Shown here: piece by piece, positions 7,865 through 13,822 of the stretch
Layout of the letters: every line of letters begins with the position of its first letter
Numbering within the stretch: the stretch's first letter is position 1
From: a virus
Virus record (IMG/VR): IMGVR_UViG_3300037346_000461
Location: 1 to 23,996 of that record
Length of the DNA: 23,996 nt
Strand: one strand, 5' to 3'
Translations under genes and position numbers: made by a program
The notes under the pieces: model-generated
The model's input: only the letters and a program-made list of their open reading frames with translations
Databases searched by the model: none
Told to the model about the DNA's origin: nothing

Positions 7865-7907
7865 TAGCTAGGCGGGGCATCTAACGGTGCCCCGCTTTTG
7901 CTAGCTA
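7865..7907 (+). terminator. Rho-independent terminator with an outer inverted repeat
   Basis: GCGGGGCA (7872-7879) pairs with TGCCCCGC (7888-7895) around an 8-base loop and is followed by TTTT (7896-7899). This ends the replication block six bases after the SSB stop. An outer pair, TAGCTAG (7865-7871) and CTAGCTA (7901-7907), encloses the whole terminator and abuts the AAGGA ribosome-binding site (7907-7911) of the next gene. Confidence 0.88.
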
Positions 7908-7916
7908 AGGATTACT

Positions 7917-8918
7917 ATGAAAGTTTTATTTACAGGCATGGCTTCGTCCCACTGTCACCCACGAGACAATGTAAGCTTTTTTGGCACCCTTGCAAAAGCT
8001 GTAGGAGAGTTTGCCGAAGTTACTTGGGCGACTCCTAGGGTTTCTTGGACTAAGTCTCAGCTCGATCAGTTTGATTTTATATTTTTAGGTTTTATACCCC
8101 CTACAGCGTTAAGTGCAAATAAAATTTATGGCGCTATGCATGTTCTTGGTTTGATGTTTGACTCACCTAGACTTAGGCTTGTAGCCGATGGCCAACAAAT
8201 ATGGCAATACAAAAACAGCATAAATCACATTAAAAAGGATGTCTCTAAGTTGTTTGACAGTTTTTACTCAAAGAGGGCAGAATATTCTTATGCAAAAGAT
8301 CCCGCAAACTACTCGCAAATTGAGGCAGCAGCTACAAAGTTTGATTCAAGCATCTGGCCTATAACATACTATCCTGCTTTGCCCTGGACCGAACCGTCTG
8401 TTGCCGCAAGATCTTTAGGCTTTAGTTTAGAAAAAAGACTTGTTGGACTAAATCTTGACTCTATGCTACTAAATCCTGAGCCCTTAGACGCAACAAACAA
8501 AGCTCCTTATTGGTCTGTAGCACCTAGTGACCAAAAGTGGCTAAAAAAAGTTGATCCATTTATTTCTCACCCGTTGGTGGAAACGGTAGTTCACGACGAA
8601 AAATCCCTAAAAACAATAAGAGACTCTTTAGGTTTATTGATGCCACCTCAGGATAGGAACCTCGGGACTTGGTGGTCGTATCGCTATATACAGGCTCTTA
8701 ATGCAAACACCCCCATCATTACAGACTGGACGACCATTAAGGTTTTCGATTCTTCTTGGTCCTATTTAGCTTACCAATTTGAAGAGATGTCACCTGCCGA
8801 TAGGACCTTGGTAGCTAAAAGACAACTAGACTCATATCTTAGCGCCATAAAACCAAAAAATCAGCTAATTATTGATCTTAAAGAGGCTATACTAGAATTA
8901 AGTTTAGAAAGGATTTAA
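7917..8918 (+). CDS. Probable GT-B-fold glycosyltransferase
   Basis: This is a 333-residue protein with a Rossmann-like opening, MKVLFTGMASS, then SFFGTLAKAV, as in the N-terminal lobe of GT-B enzymes. Near residues 240-281 a GLLMPPQDRNLGTWWSYR segment runs into QALNANTPIITDW. This is the layout of the donor-binding lobe (a Gly turn, an aromatic run, R-x-x-QAL, then a T-P-I-I turn) seen in phage glucosyltransferase-like proteins. Phage enzymes of this kind glycosylate modified DNA bases, virion proteins or host surface glycans; the target cannot be told here. No DNA-hypermodification genes are visible in the window. It has its own AAGGA site right after the terminator. The fold is assigned with moderate confidence and the sugar is unknown. 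Confidence 0.6.
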   Translation: MKVLFTGMASSHCHPRDNVSFFGTLAKAVGEFAEVTWATPRVSWTKSQLDQFDFIFLGFIPPTALSANKIYGAMHVLGLMFDSPRLRLVADGQQIWQYKNSINHIKKDVSKLFDSFYSKRAEYSYAKDPANYSQIEAAATKFDSSIWPITYYPALPWTEPSVAARSLGFSLEKRLVGLNLDSMLLNPEPLDATNKAPYWSVAPSDQKWLKKVDPFISHPLVETVVHDEKSLKTIRDSLGLLMPPQDRNLGTWWSYRYIQALNANTPIITDWTTIKVFDSSWSYLAYQFEEMSPADRTLVAKRQLDSYLSAIKPKNQLIIDLKEAILELSLERI

Positions 8919-9371
8919 ATGCCAGAATTAAATCATGATTGGGTGAAGGCCCAGCTGGAAGCAAAAAAAGTTAAAGTAGGGTCTGGAAAAGCAATCCTTA
9001 AACTATTAAGCACTTGGGAAGAGATCCCGTCGTTATCACCTGCAATACTAAAAGAAGTGTTGGAAATTTTTCCGAAACTAGTTATGGGAGAGCCACTAGT
9101 AGAAGACGAAGCTGACGATGATTATTACTGGGTAGATCTACAGCCCGGAAATATAACAGTTGGTGATGTTGTCATTGTTAAAAATGATGCTTTCCAGGAA
9201 AAACTCGGAACAATACACAACGGGCGTCGCGGAACTGTAGTTGGTGTTAGATACGGTGACGTAATCTTTAGTGACACTGATGGCAAGACTCCACCGCTTA
9301 AGGGCGTTCATTACTCACCGTATAAGCTACAAAAACGACTAAGAAAGGCTAAGCCATCTAATGAGAGCTAG
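8919..9371 (+). CDS. Hypothetical protein with C-terminal SH3/KOW-like region
   Basis: This 150-residue protein starts directly after the glycosyltransferase stop and is preceded by GAAAGGA. The N-terminal half (1-60) is helical. An acidic stretch VEDEADDD links it to residues 80-117, GDVVIVKNDAF, then HNGRRGTVVGVRYGDV. That is the repeated beta-strand and Gly-turn pattern of small SH3/KOW barrels. The tail is basic (KLQKRLRKAK). A nucleic-acid- or protein-binding role is possible, but no family is recognised. Confidence 0.6.
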   Translation: MPELNHDWVKAQLEAKKVKVGSGKAILKLLSTWEEIPSLSPAILKEVLEIFPKLVMGEPLVEDEADDDYYWVDLQPGNITVGDVVIVKNDAFQEKLGTIHNGRRGTVVGVRYGDVIFSDTDGKTPPLKGVHYSPYKLQKRLRKAKPSNES

Positions 9372-9609
9372 TTTTGAACTTAAAATTCTTTCACCTAATT
9401 TAACTGAAGCCGCGCAGAAAGCCTATTCTCATATGGCAGCATTTATTGGCTGTAACCCATCAGAAGTTTTGGACCGGGCAGAAGTAGAGCTTAAGGTTAA
9501 AACAATTAACACTGGTGACGACAAAAAACCTAACTGGTCTGAGGCTACTGATATGTATGAAGTAACCGTATACGGCACATTGAAGCAAAGCGTACTACGT
9601 CCAACATAA
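9361..9609 (+). CDS. Small hypothetical protein
   Basis: This 82-residue protein overlaps the previous gene by 11 bases. It has a helical first half and a beta-rich end (EVELKVKTINTG, MYEVTVYGTLK). No motif, signal peptide or membrane segment is visible and no family is recognised. The coding call rests on overlap packing and a normal composition. Confidence 0.55.
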   Translation: MRASFELKILSPNLTEAAQKAYSHMAAFIGCNPSEVLDRAEVELKVKTINTGDDKKPNWSEATDMYEVTVYGTLKQSVLRPT

Positions 9610-9645
9610 AGTGTAATGTACGGTAGGGCTCTGCCAACTTGCGTT

Positions 9646-9651
9646 TAGAAT
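9646..9651 (+). promoter_or_regulatory. Putative -10 element for a leaderless transcript
   Basis: TAGAAT fits the actinobacterial TAnnnT -10 and lies six bases before ATG 9658, so transcription would start at the A of the start codon. There is no Shine-Dalgarno before this ATG. The gap 9610-9657 is the only non-coding stretch in this part of the plus strand. No convincing -35 is seen. Confidence 0.4.
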
Positions 9652-9657
9652 AATACT

Positions 9658-10005
9658 ATGAAAGATTCGCGAATTGGAGAGTCCCTCTGGTCTCTTTGGG
9701 ACGGCCTGGGTTATACCCCCGAGCTAAACTCTTCAATAGTCTACTACACCGAAGGGCACGTAGATATAGAGCATGAGCTTGTTAGAAAAGCTTTGGCATC
9801 TTCCATACAAAGAGACGGTATTGTCTATTCGCTATTTGAAGCTTACAACTCCATAGATCGGGGTCGCGCTTCTTGTGTTTGGGCTGGTTTAGCTAATGAT
9901 GAAATATATCAAGAAGTTTGCAATGAGATCGGCGTGACTGATTCTGGCGCTGAAGTACTTGAATTGGTCCCAATTACTTTTGTAGAGGTTCCAGATCTTG
10001 TTTGA
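9658..10005 (+). CDS. Hypothetical protein upstream of WhiB
   Basis: This 115-residue acidic protein of no recognised family contains Trp-rich SLWSLWDGLGY near the N-terminus and a helical middle. It lacks a ribosome-binding site but follows a TAGAAT box, suggesting a leaderless message. It overlaps the WhiB gene by eight bases, so the two are probably made together and could be functionally linked. Confidence 0.6.
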   Translation: MKDSRIGESLWSLWDGLGYTPELNSSIVYYTEGHVDIEHELVRKALASSIQRDGIVYSLFEAYNSIDRGRASCVWAGLANDEIYQEVCNEIGVTDSGAEVLELVPITFVEVPDLV

Positions 10006-10474
10006 CCCTCAGAGTTGGCACGAAGAGGCCGAATGCGCTAAGCCAAAAAACGCTGAATTTATTGACAACTTTTTTGCAAATAAACCCGCTCAGCAGTATC
10101 AAGCAAAAAAACTTTGCGGTGGGTGCCCTGTTAAAAAAGAGTGTGCTCAGTGGGCTCTAAATGAGAAACAACTGTGGGGTATTTGGGGGGGCTTAGACTA
10201 TAAAGAAATTAGGAGAACTCTTTCGGTTAATTGGGATGGCCAGGAAATGCGTCATAAGCGCTTTCCTTTATGCCCGGGTTGCAAGTCAAAAACTTCGCAC
10301 TTAGAGACCTCTACTATAGATAGACCTGATGGTGGGCGCTGGTCAACAATGCGTATAGTGACATGCACAAAATGTAAGTTTACTTGGCAAAGTAGGACTA
10401 GTGCCAATGCTGTTGATGCATATTTTGCACTAAAAACTAAGAAGCAACAGCAGCGCGATAATAAATTAGATTAG
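9998..10474 (+). CDS. WhiB-like Fe-S transcription factor with C-terminal zinc ribbon
   Basis: The 158-residue protein starts at TTG, nine bases after AGAGG (9984-9988). The WhiB core has C13, C40, C43 and C49, the C...CxxCx5C set that binds a [4Fe-4S] cluster, followed by the G61-I-W-G-G65 turn of the family. WhiB proteins bind the primary sigma factor or DNA in Actinobacteria, and phage copies can block host functions. Beyond the core, C92-P-G-C95 and C123-T-K-C126 form a second four-cysteine set resembling a zinc ribbon, and the tail is basic and Gln-rich. This extra domain is unusual for phage WhiB proteins, which are typically about 80-120 residues. The 3' end overlaps the opposing glycosyltransferase gene by 38 bases. 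Confidence 0.88.
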   Translation: MFDPQSWHEEAECAKPKNAEFIDNFFANKPAQQYQAKKLCGGCPVKKECAQWALNEKQLWGIWGGLDYKEIRRTLSVNWDGQEMRHKRFPLCPGCKSKTSHLETSTIDRPDGGRWSTMRIVTCTKCKFTWQSRTSANAVDAYFALKTKKQQQRDNKLD

Positions 10475-11498
10475 AGATTAGTCTTTTATTTGTAGGATCT
10501 TCAGATGCAGCCCTAGATCCATAATCTATTGATTCTTTTAGTTTTCCAAGATTATAGGCGGCTAGCGCAGCTAAATCCCAGGGTGTTGCGCCCCAAGCAA
10601 ACTCCTCGCAAAGGTAGTCCAGTGGCTTATCTGCTACGGCTATAGCGGCTACAGAATACTCGTAGCATGGTTTCCAGTCTTCTTTACCGTAATAGTGTGT
10701 AGCAAGCTCTACAAGTGCCTCACGGCGACCCGGAGCCTGTTTTATGGCCATCAATAGCCATTGTACAGCGTTTTCTAAATCAACCTTAGCTAAGTATCTC
10801 ATAGAAGCTGCTCGCTCTGGTGCCCAGGTTGCCGTAGGCATATCTAAGTGACGTTTAAACTCTACTTTAGCCTTCTCGTACTGATTGTGAAAATATAACT
10901 CTCTTGCGTAGTAAAAAGCGTTTCTATCGCTGTGTGGGTCTTCTTTAACTGACATCTCTAGCAGTGGCAGATACTGAGCTCGGCTTTTTGTTGGGTCGGG
11001 GTGGTGGTGGGTCTCTATGCCAGCTGTAAACTCTTGCACTTCTTGTATCCCATACGGAGTAAGCGTTTCATGTACAGGGTGTGTCCACCTATAGCCCTTA
11101 CGTGCATGTATGTGATCATATGCAAACTCTAAGCCAGGAGCACCTTCTGCCGTCCAAGACCAGATGTGCTTGTATTTTGGTCTAGTTATTCCGCGGACCC
11201 AAAGGTCTTCTAGCGGCTTTTTCCAATTAGGGGTTACAATCTCATCCATATCTAAAGAAATACACATGTCGATATCTGCTGGGATAGCAGCTAAAGCTGC
11301 GTTCCTTGCATCATCAAAACGCCAAGGCATAACTTTTATATGAACGATGTTTATACCTAATGACTCTGCTATTTCTACAGTTTTGTCGGTGCTCCCCGTG
11401 TCAGCTATAAGTAGGTAGTCTGCATCTTTTGCACTTTCGTACCACCGTTTGACAAACTGTTCTTCGTTAAGAGCTATTGTGTATATCGCGGTTTTCAT
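10437..11498 (-). CDS. GT2-family glycosyltransferase with C-terminal helical (TPR-like) repeats
   Basis: The 353-residue protein opens with IYTIALNEE and ADTGSTDKTVEIA, the nucleotide-sugar-binding strands of GT-A family 2 enzymes. D83-M-D85 in SLDMDEIV is the metal-binding DxD, and RNAAL lies between them. Residues from about 190 to the end are repeated amphipathic helices (NAFYYARELYFHNQYEKAKVEF is the clearest pair start), as in GT2 proteins fused to TPR repeats. It probably transfers a sugar to a protein or glycan acceptor. Its start overlaps the stop of the cytidylyltransferase-like fragment (ATGA), implying co-translation. The end runs 38 bases into the WhiB gene on the other strand. 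Substrate and target are unknown. Confidence 0.85.
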   Translation of the reverse strand: MKTAIYTIALNEEQFVKRWYESAKDADYLLIADTGSTDKTVEIAESLGINIVHIKVMPWRFDDARNAALAAIPADIDMCISLDMDEIVTPNWKKPLEDLWVRGITRPKYKHIWSWTAEGAPGLEFAYDHIHARKGYRWTHPVHETLTPYGIQEVQEFTAGIETHHHPDPTKSRAQYLPLLEMSVKEDPHSDRNAFYYARELYFHNQYEKAKVEFKRHLDMPTATWAPERAASMRYLAKVDLENAVQWLLMAIKQAPGRREALVELATHYYGKEDWKPCYEYSVAAIAVADKPLDYLCEEFAWGATPWDLAALAAYNLGKLKESIDYGSRAASEDPTNKRLISNLIYYRAAVAS

Positions 11499-11689
11499 TT
11501 TTTACCTATTCCTGTCTTCAGGTCAGTACTGCTTATACCAGCAGTGTACGGAACGTATATTAATCCTATATTGCGCTCATCTAACCAGTCTTGATCAAAG
11601 CCCATCTGGGCGTAGTAGTCGCGTCTAGCCCAATCCGAGCCAATAATTATATAGTCAGGTTTTACTATGTAAGTCTTACTCGTCGACAT
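11495..11689 (-). CDS. C-terminal half of a TagD-like cytidylyltransferase (truncated)
   Basis: The 64 residues align with the second half of glycerol-3-phosphate cytidylyltransferase and related nucleotidyltransferases. PDYIIIGSDW matches their D-x-x-x-x-G-D-D-W element, and the end VPYTAGISSTDLK matches the V-P-x-T-x-G-I-S-T-T-x-I-K signature. The N-terminal half with the catalytic H-x-G-H is absent: stops TAG lie two and six codons upstream in frame, and the metallophosphoesterase gene ends just before. No Shine-Dalgarno is seen. It is either a decayed remnant or a half-domain retained for another use. Tight ATGA coupling to the GT2 gene suggests the pair once made and used a CDP-activated sugar or polyol. 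Confidence 0.65.
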   Translation of the reverse strand: MSTSKTYIVKPDYIIIGSDWARRDYYAQMGFDQDWLDERNIGLIYVPYTAGISSTDLKTGIGKK

Positions 11690-11701
11690 CGTCTAATCTG
11701 A

Positions 11702-12901
11702 CTATTTAACAGCTAAAACGCTAATAAACTCTCTAGGCTCAAGGTCCCCGCCAAGCAACATGGTGAGCAGTCCTGGCTTAGATTCAAATCCAGCTCGGTC
11801 ACGATACCACTCGCTGCCTGGGTCTGTTGTTGGGGCCTGGACCCATAAGCGCGTGCCAATATCCATTGATCTAAAGTTGTGATAGTGACCTGAGATCCAA
11901 ACATCTGCTAGCCCAAGTGCGGTCTGTCCTGCAGCCTGTTGAGAGATATACCTGACAGTGTTGTTCTGTCCAGCTTGGTGACCATGAAATAGTCCCAGCA
12001 TCGTTCCATTCACGTCTACTGTTAGAGTTTGATGACCTACAGATGGGTATCTAAATTCTATGTGTTGTAGAGCCGGGTTTTCTGCGCAAACATCTTGAAC
12101 GGCTGACGCAATTTCTACGTTCCAACCATCCGACGGATCTGTAACAACCTGCCTAGTGGCTTCATCATGGTTTCCATTTATAACTGGAACAATCATGCGC
12201 TCTGCAAGAGGGGCAAGTGCTTTTATTTGAGCTAGTAGTAGACGTCTAGCTACTCGTACCTGCTCTGTTATTCCGAGGTCGGAGGCTGCTTGTCCTTGGA
12301 GTCTTCCGTTTTGGCTGGTAATTCCTTCCACGTGATCGCCCGGTAACGCCAGACAAATTGTTCCAAGAGAAAGACCCATTTTTTTATATGCTTCAAATCT
12401 ATGCACCGCCGATTCTGTTAGTTGGAGGATCCTACCTATTGACTGAGGAGTGCCCTCTCCGTTTGCTTTTTTACCTATTTGCTGGTCGCTTGGTACTACT
12501 GTATAGGCACCAGTTCCGATAGATGTTTTTATCCTGCGCTCTGGACGCCACTTCTTCATTTCATCTACTAATTTTTCTAGATCTAGAGAGTCTAATTTAG
12601 TTCCACTAGAAGGAAGTAGATTTACTCTAATTGACTCTAAAAATTCTCCGTCAAATTTTTGCCACTTACCTCTTCGTAAAGATGACACTACCCATTCGTT
12701 TGGGTCTAAACCAAACTCTTTTATTACTTCCGTGGCATCAAAACTAGTTCCCTCTGCCTTTGGCGTAGAAATTAGATAGCCACCCCTGTTGCTGTCAATG
12801 TCCATTCTTGGACGCCAGTCCTCTGGAACACCTAACTTTTTATAGTCAGATCCCGTCGTTCCAGGTTTACGTAGTTCTTCTAATTTATCAGCTAAGCTCA
12901 T
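11702..12901 (-). CDS. Metallophosphoesterase (calcineurin-like)
   Basis: The 399-residue protein has metal-ligand motifs in order: PSDQQIG (D139, with Gln141 where the usual D-x-H has His), GDHVEG (D189), GNHDE (N244, H245), FHGH (H306, H308) and SGHYH (H339, H341). These are the signatures of calcineurin-like phosphoesterases, which hydrolyse phosphomonoesters, nucleotides or DNA. The first 120 residues form a separate basic and helical region, possibly a DNA-binding part, since proteins of this layout in actinophages follow an HTH gene. It overlaps the upstream HTH-like gene in a TAATG junction. The catalytic set is essentially complete, and the substrate is unknown. Confidence 0.85.
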   Translation of the reverse strand: MSLADKLEELRKPGTTGSDYKKLGVPEDWRPRMDIDSNRGGYLISTPKAEGTSFDATEVIKEFGLDPNEWVVSSLRRGKWQKFDGEFLESIRVNLLPSSGTKLDSLDLEKLVDEMKKWRPERRIKTSIGTGAYTVVPSDQQIGKKANGEGTPQSIGRILQLTESAVHRFEAYKKMGLSLGTICLALPGDHVEGITSQNGRLQGQAASDLGITEQVRVARRLLLAQIKALAPLAERMIVPVINGNHDEATRQVVTDPSDGWNVEIASAVQDVCAENPALQHIEFRYPSVGHQTLTVDVNGTMLGLFHGHQAGQNNTVRYISQQAAGQTALGLADVWISGHYHNFRSMDIGTRLWVQAPTTDPGSEWYRDRAGFESKPGLLTMLLGGDLEPREFISVLAVK

Positions 12902-13176
12902 TATTTACTTCCCGGTCTTTTGCATGAACACTTCTGCGCTCTATGGCGATCTACTGCACTTGTACTGACGTCATACCCCTCTTCTTTAAGTAGGGATGCT
13001 AGCGTGGAGTTTGGTAGGTAGCCCTCATCGGAATTAGTTAAATCAATAACCTTAGCGAGTGCGTCTCTATCTTTTTTGGAAATGCTTATGTCAAGGGTCA
13101 GGGCAATCAGCTTGCACGTGCTTATGCTTTGTCTATAAGTTTGTGAGGCTGCTGACAGTTTGTCTGACAATGGCAT
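12901..13176 (-). CDS. Small HTH-like DNA-binding protein
   Basis: The 91-residue protein has a C-terminal half LPNSTLASLLKEEGYDV, then STSAVDRHR, that fits a helix-turn-helix with a recognition helix ending R-H-R. It is followed by C83-S-C85 and a basic tail. Small proteins with this ending (HTH, then R-H-R and cysteines) are often found directly before metallophosphoesterase genes in actinophages. AGGAG (13182-13186) gives a good ribosome-binding site. A 13-base palindrome (13193-13205) lies just upstream and may be its promoter operator. Regulatory function is inferred. Confidence 0.65.
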   Translation of the reverse strand: MPLSDKLSAASQTYRQSISTCKLIALTLDISISKKDRDALAKVIDLTNSDEGYLPNSTLASLLKEEGYDVSTSAVDRHRAQKCSCKRPGSK

Positions 13177-13192
13177 AATGTCTCCTAGGGTT

Positions 13193-13205
13193 AAACCTTA
13201 GGTTT
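13193..13205. promoter_or_regulatory. Palindrome AAACCTTAGGTTT upstream of the HTH-like gene
   Basis: AAACCT and AGGTTT flank a single central T, 17 bases before the HTH-like start. A related element, CCTATAGGTTT, lies at 13622-13632 at the same distance from the start of the membrane-protein gene. An operator is possible; no footprint can be inferred. Confidence 0.35.
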
Positions 13206-13225
13206 ATGCTACTACAACTTTGAGC

Positions 13226-13606
13226 TTATTTAGCCTTTTTTTGGCGAGACACGCGCTTTTTTAATAAAGGCATTTCAGATGAGGGGACCATGTTATTTGG
13301 CACTGAGTTGGGGACGCTGGAGTTGTGGATGCCTAGGGTCAAGTTTTTAATAAACTCTATCTCTGTAGACACCTTGATAATGTAGTGTTCGATGTTATTT
13401 ACACGATCCGCCAGCGAACTTCCCCCGTTTTCCCACAACTGGTGCTCTACCCTATCTAGCCTGTCTGATACGCTTCTTCCGCGTTCGTCAGTACCAATAG
13501 CGGCGTCTATCTTTTTGGCTAGTTTGTAGGATGCCAGCACGGCGGCAATAATTACAGCTAAAGAGCTAAACACACCGGCGATTGTGATAATGATGTCTGT
13601 AGTCAT
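13226..13606 (-). CDS. Single-pass membrane protein with coiled coil (holin-like or DUF2746-like)
   Basis: The 126-residue protein has one hydrophobic segment (about residues 4-28, IIITIAGVFSSLAVIIAAVL) with a very short N-terminus. A charged region DERGRSVSDRLDRVEHQLW follows, then a predicted coiled coil to about residue 92, a Pro/Asn/Ser linker and a Lys/Arg-rich tail. A WENGGSSLADRV motif recalls small membrane proteins of actinophages placed near lysis genes. No endolysin is visible here. A holin or other membrane anchor is plausible. It is the first gene of the minus-strand cluster, facing away from the primase-helicase. Confidence 0.6.
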   Translation of the reverse strand: MTTDIIITIAGVFSSLAVIIAAVLASYKLAKKIDAAIGTDERGRSVSDRLDRVEHQLWENGGSSLADRVNNIEHYIIKVSTEIEFIKNLTLGIHNSSVPNSVPNNMVPSSEMPLLKKRVSRQKKAK

Positions 13607-13822
13607 AGACTATACTAAATTCCTATAGGTTTGAGAGCAATTAATTTTGCATCTGTAATAGTTTACCCTAATATATTTCCACTTATTTGCGCCCTGCATG
13701 TCACTAATTTGACAACAAAATTAAAGTTTTTTCGATTTGCGTTCTAAATCGTAGCGTGTAAGCTATTTTTACTGGTAGTGTTTTAGCTCTAGCCAGACAT
13801 TTTAATGACATAGAGGTTTGTA
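13607..13822. promoter_or_regulatory. Divergent promoter region between membrane-protein and primase-helicase genes
   Basis: This 216-base AT-rich gap is the longest non-coding stretch here. It contains a TTGACA (13709-13714) without a good -10 at the right spacing. A weaker plus-strand pair is TTGCGT (13737-13742) and TAAGCT (13759-13764), 16 bases apart. CGATTT (13733-13738) and AAATCG (13746-13751) form a short hairpin. CCTATAGGTTT (13622-13632) lies close to the minus-strand gene. Divergent genes must be expressed from here, but exact start sites are uncertain. Confidence 0.5.

Noticed and set aside
11690-11710. Missing N-terminal half of the cytidylyltransferase hidden by a frameshift
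   Set aside because: Upstream on the minus strand there are in-frame stops within six codons and then the end of the metallophosphoesterase gene, so no half-domain is present next to it.
13709-13751. Strong promoter from TTGACA and a hairpin terminator from CGATTT/AAATCG
   Set aside because: The TTGACA has no acceptable -10 at 16-18 bases, and the hairpin has a short 6-base-pair stem with no T-run after it on either strand.
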